The notes under the pieces are model-generated. The model had not been told where the DNA came from, did not search any database, and saw only the letters and a list, made by a program, of their open reading frames with translations. From assembly GCA_031082105.1 (NCBI GenBank), contig JAVHLO010000121.1, positions 1 to 9,051 of the forward strand: a stretch of 9,051 nt of DNA, read 5' to 3'. A program made the position numbers and the translations under genes. The DNA comes from Planctomycetota bacterium. GTDB taxonomy: Bacteria; Planctomycetota; MHYJ01; JACQXL01; JAVHLO01. Below, piece by piece: positions 7,042-9,051 of this stretch (positions are counted from its first letter, which is position 1; every line of letters begins with the position of its first letter).

Positions 7042-7070
7042 TTGACTTCAACGCGGTCGCATGGTATACT
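7042..7070 (+). promoter_or_regulatory. Predicted strong sigma-70-type promoter facing the transporter
   Basis: TTGACT (7042-7047, 5 of 6) and TATACT (7065-7070, 5 of 6) are 17 bp apart, and the bases before the -10 box read TGG, an extended -10 (TGn) element. Transcription would begin near 7077. The transporter start codon is at 7382, so the leader would be about 305 nt. It is the best promoter match in the window. Confidence 0.65.
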
Positions 7071-7133
7071 CCGATATTCGCCGAGTTCGGCCACCGGCAG
7101 GCGGCAAGCGACCGCTCGGCGGTTCCTGGTTTC

Positions 7134-7153
7134 CGGATTCGCTCACGAATCCG
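7134..7153. repeat. Perfect 8-bp hairpin in the transporter leader
   Basis: CGGATTCG (7134-7141) pairs with CGAATCCG (7146-7153) around a 4-nt loop, ctca. A smaller stem, ACCGC (7111-7115) with GCGGT (7119-7123), lies just before it. No T-run follows, so these are better read as structured 5' leader elements or repeats than as terminators. Confidence 0.5.
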
Positions 7154-7174
7154 ATCATGCGGTCGTTCGCCTTC

Positions 7175-7349
7175 TCGTGCTCGTGCTCGTACTCTTGCTC
7201 GTGCTCCTGCTCGTTTCTTCATCGTCTGGTTGGTCCATGAATGCCCTCATCCTCGGCGACTATGCGGTCGAGAGAGAACGAGAACCACGATAGAATCGAA
7301 GGGCCGATCACCCCTGCGAGCAAGAGCAAGCGCAAGAGCACGAGCACGA
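7175..7349. repeat. Long inverted repeat made of hexamers (TCGTGC family) in the transporter leader
   Basis: The left arm (7175-7213) is six TCGTGC-type hexamers (tcgtgc, tcgtgc, tcgtac, tcttgc, tcgtgc, tcctgc) plus tcg. The right arm (7317-7349) read on the minus strand is five (tcgtgc, tcgtgc, tcttgc, gcttgc, tcttgc) plus tcg. Both arms are preceded by CCTTC on their outer side, directly for the left and after 3 nt for the right. With one hexamer bulged, the arms pair with about three mismatches. In the RNA this would be a stem of roughly 30 bp enclosing about 103 nt and ending 32 nt before the transporter ATG. Confidence 0.8.
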
Positions 7350-7381
7350 TCGAAGGCACCATTTGACACGGCATCGCGACG

Positions 7382-8824
7382 ATGAGACCACGGCTTGCAC
7401 TTTTCATCCTGCTGCTCTTCGGGCTGAACCTGCTCTGCTACGCGGACCGGTTCATCATCGGCGCGGTGATGCCGCAGGTGATGGCCGACTTCGAGTTGTC
7501 GCACGCACGCGGCGGGTTCATCATCACGGTATTCATGATCGCCTACACGGCGAGTGCGCCGATCCTGGGCTGGATCGTCGACAAGCGGAGAACGGAGCGG
7601 CGTGAGGGAGTACGCGGGCGGACGAGAATCCTGATGGTCGGCGTGCTCGCGTGGGGCGTATTCACATTCGCAGCGGCCGTGGTCGGAGATCATACTCTTC
7701 TTCTGCTCGGCCGGATGGGAAGCGGGGTCGGCCAAGCGGTCTTCGCGATAGTCGCGCCAATCCTGATAGCGGACTGCTTCAGACCGGAGAAACGCGGGCC
7801 GGTCGTTACGTTCTTCTACGTTGCCATCTCGCTCGGCAGCGCCATCGGCTACGCCGGAGGCGGGCACCTAGGCACAAGGTTCGGATGGCAATATCCGCTG
7901 ATGGCGATCGGCATCGGGGTCCTCACATTCCGGCTGCTCCTGGAACTGATCGGCCCGGGGCGAGCCGGCGAACCAGAGCCATGCGGTGAGCCGAACCTTC
8001 AGAAAACCAACTGCGCTACGCCCGGCCGTGAGTCCGCCGACCCGAGCGACTCCGCCGAGAAACGGAGTTTCGGCATAGCGGCGACCCTGCGCGCGCTCGC
8101 GGGCAACAGGCCTTTCGTGCTCGCCACGTTCGGGATGGCGGCGGCGGACTTCGGGCTCGGCGGGCTTGCCGCGTGGATGCCTACGTTCTACCAGAGCACG
8201 CGCAGATTGTCGCCGGAGAAGGCGACACTCTGGTTCGGCGCGTGCACCGCGGTCGCGGGGATCGTGGGGACCGTGCTCGGCGGCTGGCTGGGGGAATATT
8301 TCCAGAAGCGGGGGCGAAGAGCGCCCTCCTCACCACAGAGTGGTCTGCGAGTCCCTCACCCTAACCCTCTCCCAGAGGGAGAGGGAACCGCCTCCCCTCT
8401 CCCAAAGGGAGAGGGAACCGCCTACCCTCTCCCAGAGGGACAGGGGACCGACTGCCGCGGGTACTTCCTCGTCTGCGCGCTCGGGCTGCTGTGCTCCCTT
8501 CCGCCGGGGCTTGTCGCGATCCTCGCGGAGAACGAACACGTCTTCTTTCCCGCGCTCTTCGTCGCGGAGGTCGCGGTCTTCATGTTCATGGGTCCGAGCA
8601 ACACGATAGTCCTCAACGTCCTCGCCCCCTCCGTGAGGACGACCGGGTTCGCCATCAACATTCTCGTCATGCACCTGCTGGGTACCGTGCCGGTCGCATT
8701 CCTCGTCGGTTGGTTGTGGGACATGACCGGCAGCGGCGTCGTGGCGATGCTCCTGCCCGTTCTCTCTTTCGGTGTCGGAGGCTTGTTTTTTCTTTTACCA
8801 CAGGGGCACAGAGACACAGAGTAA
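7382..8824 (+). CDS. Spinster-like major facilitator superfamily transporter
   Basis: A 480-residue membrane transporter with twelve predicted helices: about 5-28, 45-66, 83-101, 104-131, 140-160, 171-191, 245-268, 282-305, 361-382, 388-414, 421-446 and 452-473. The Spinster character is seen in the N-terminal YADRFIIGAVMP (20-31), in GRMGSGVGQAVFAIVAPILI (110-129) and in LRALAGNRPFVLATFG (236-251). Known Spinster relatives move lipids or other organic substrates, often with proton coupling; the substrate here cannot be told. D22, R23 and R111 are kept, but the TM4 Glu of the family's GVGEA motif is Gln (Q118). The protein is longer than usual because of an extended centre loop (about 192-235) and a repeat insert in the TM8-TM9 loop (326-356). 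The last residues come from a repeat-like tail. The ATG directly precedes TM1; no clear Shine-Dalgarno was seen. Confidence 0.92.
   Translation: MRPRLALFILLLFGLNLLCYADRFIIGAVMPQVMADFELSHARGGFIITVFMIAYTASAPILGWIVDKRRTERREGVRGRTRILMVGVLAWGVFTFAAAVVGDHTLLLLGRMGSGVGQAVFAIVAPILIADCFRPEKRGPVVTFFYVAISLGSAIGYAGGGHLGTRFGWQYPLMAIGIGVLTFRLLLELIGPGRAGEPEPCGEPNLQKTNCATPGRESADPSDSAEKRSFGIAATLRALAGNRPFVLATFGMAAADFGLGGLAAWMPTFYQSTRRLSPEKATLWFGACTAVAGIVGTVLGGWLGEYFQKRGRRAPSSPQSGLRVPHPNPLPEGEGTASPLPKGEGTAYPLPEGQGTDCRGYFLVCALGLLCSLPPGLVAILAENEHVFFPALFVAEVAVFMFMGPSNTIVLNVLAPSVRTTGFAINILVMHLLGTVPVAFLVGWLWDMTGSGVVAMLLPVLSFGVGGLFFLLPQGHRDTE
8361..8450. repeat. Three tandem 30-bp palindromic units inside the transporter gene
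   Basis: Units lie at 8361-8390, 8391-8420 and 8421-8450. Each contains CCCTCTCCC, a 3-nt centre (AGA or AAA), then GGGAGAGGG, followed by aACCG or gACCG; the third has one arm mismatch (GGGACAGGG). As 30 is divisible by three, the units stay in frame and encode three ten-residue repeats (NPLPEGEGTA, SPLPKGEGTA, YPLPEGQGTD). They fall in the loop between TM8 and TM9. The unit, with the preceding CCCTCACC, resembles a dispersed palindromic repeat familiar from intergenic regions of many bacteria. Copies elsewhere in this genome could not be checked. Confidence 0.9.
8797..8821 (+). repeat. Repeat-like AC/AG-rich tail forming the transporter C-terminus
   Basis: The last codons before the stop (PQGHRDTE) lie in a stretch with the pattern ACCACAGGGGCACAGAG followed by ACACAGAG. 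It resembles a dispersed repeat type (CACAGAGACACAGAG) that I recall from intergenic DNA of several phyla. The stop codon TAA follows at once. Confidence 0.45.
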
Positions 8825-8836
8825 TCTCGGAGATTA
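8822..8836. repeat. Perfect 15-bp palindrome over the transporter stop codon
   Basis: TAATCTC (8822-8828) and GAGATTA (8830-8836) are perfect complements around a single G. The first three bases are the TAA stop codon. A protein-binding site or a short hairpin is possible; there is no T-run directly after it. Confidence 0.5.
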
Positions 8837-9051
8837 TGACGCTGCTCTCAACACCAGGGCACTTCGCACTATTCTATCCGAATAGCGCGTCGGTACGCGA
8901 CTGGGAAAGAACACGGATTCTACCTGGGGCGGATAATCTGTGCAATCCGTCCAATCCGTACTACAATCCGACAGAACTTTGTTTTTTTCGATGAGATTCT
9001 TTCACCGCAAAGAACGCAAAGCGCGCAAAGCGTGAGAGTCAATTGCGGGGC
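8825..9051. other. Gene-free tail with short repeats behind the transporter
   Basis: No supported gene. It contains three AATCCG copies (8944-8949, 8953-8958, 8965-8970) that could pair with CGGATT at 8914-8919, then a run of seven T (8982-8988). That could act as a weak terminator for the transporter, but the stem is only 6 bp and its partner is ambiguous. Nonamers near the end are listed separately. Confidence 0.4.
9006..9032. repeat. Three tandem nonamers (CGCAAAGNN)
   Basis: CGCAAAGAA (9006-9014), CGCAAAGCG (9015-9023) and CGCAAAGCG (9024-9032) follow each other directly, preceded by TTCAC. This form, TTCACCGCAAAG plus further copies, resembles a dispersed intergenic repeat seen in other genomes. 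The array may continue as part of a larger element beyond the window. Confidence 0.6.

Larger units (their letters stand above)
6837..7381. other. Divergent intergenic region between kinase and transporter
   Basis: These 545 bp contain no gene that I can support; the open frames across them translate repeats and change composition without any domain. They hold the leaderless kinase promoter (6843-6871), an intercopy hairpin region (6934-6976), an inverted repeat and a strong promoter facing the transporter (7009-7070), several GC-rich hairpins (7111-7123, 7134-7153) and a long hexamer inverted repeat (7175-7349). Confidence 0.8.

Noticed and set aside
6859..7293. Possible small protein in the divergent intergenic region
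   Set aside because: The frame translates the dispersed repeats and hexamers (LLVLVLVLLLVLLLV) and has no ribosome site; it is best explained as repeat translation. The 18-codon frame at about 7238-7293 was rejected for the same lack of support.
7247..7867. Minus-strand open frame of 206 codons over the transporter start
   Set aside because: It is antisense to the first six helices of a clear MFS protein and reads into the hexamer repeat (RARALALALA).
8361..8450. CRISPR-like array
   Set aside because: The 30-bp units are directly adjacent without spacers, are internally palindromic and lie in frame within a gene; no cas gene is present.
8914..8988. Strong intrinsic terminator for the transporter
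   Set aside because: The T7 run is real, but the only stem is 6 bp with three alternative partners and lies away from the T-run, so it was kept only as a weak possibility.

Overview
The window is GC-rich bacterial DNA holding three real genes. They are a very large membrane-anchored Ser/Thr protein kinase (minus strand, 6836-1311), a short sigma-54-type transcriptional activator downstream of it (minus strand, 1137-145), and a Spinster-like major facilitator transporter on the other side (plus strand, 7382-8824). I saw no rRNA, tRNA, CRISPR array, transposase or phage gene. The kinase architecture, the TPR pattern at its C-terminus and the dense load of small dispersed repeats suggest Planctomycetota or a related, mostly uncultured lineage. 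That placement is inference, not a demonstrated identity.

Layout. 1-144 is a gene-free tail behind the activator and holds two inverted repeats. 145-1137 is the activator. 1138-1310 is a promoter region with a sigma-70-like promoter, a perfect 8-bp-arm palindrome over its -10 box, and a 7-bp tandem repeat that runs into the 3' end of the kinase gene. 1311-6836 is the kinase. 6837-7381 is a 545-bp divergent intergenic region. On its left a strong-looking promoter fires into the kinase and predicts a leaderless GTG-start mRNA. In its middle a very good promoter fires towards the transporter through a leader of about 305 nt that contains a long inverted repeat of hexamers. 7382-8824 is the transporter, and 8825-9051 is a repeat-rich tail.

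How the genes may work together. The kinase joins a cytoplasmic catalytic part to a C-terminal part of about 1300 residues (TPR, FG-GAP/VCBS-like propeller, jelly-roll-like domain, TPR) across one membrane segment, so it looks like an envelope or periplasm sensor. The activator lacks any sensory domain but keeps GAFTGA, so an input from the kinase is an attractive but untested idea. Nothing in the sequence links the transporter to the other two beyond the shared intergenic region.

The most unusual signals are repeats invading or bordering functional sequence. Three tandem 30-bp palindromic units lie in frame inside a cytoplasmic loop of the transporter. An 8-bp tandem duplication fills the spacer of the kinase promoter. 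Heptamers supply the kinase stop codon, and a purine/AC-rich repeat-like tail makes up the transporter's C-terminus. Two residue substitutions also deserve checking: the Walker B Asp is Asn in the activator, and the TM4 Glu is Gln in the transporter.
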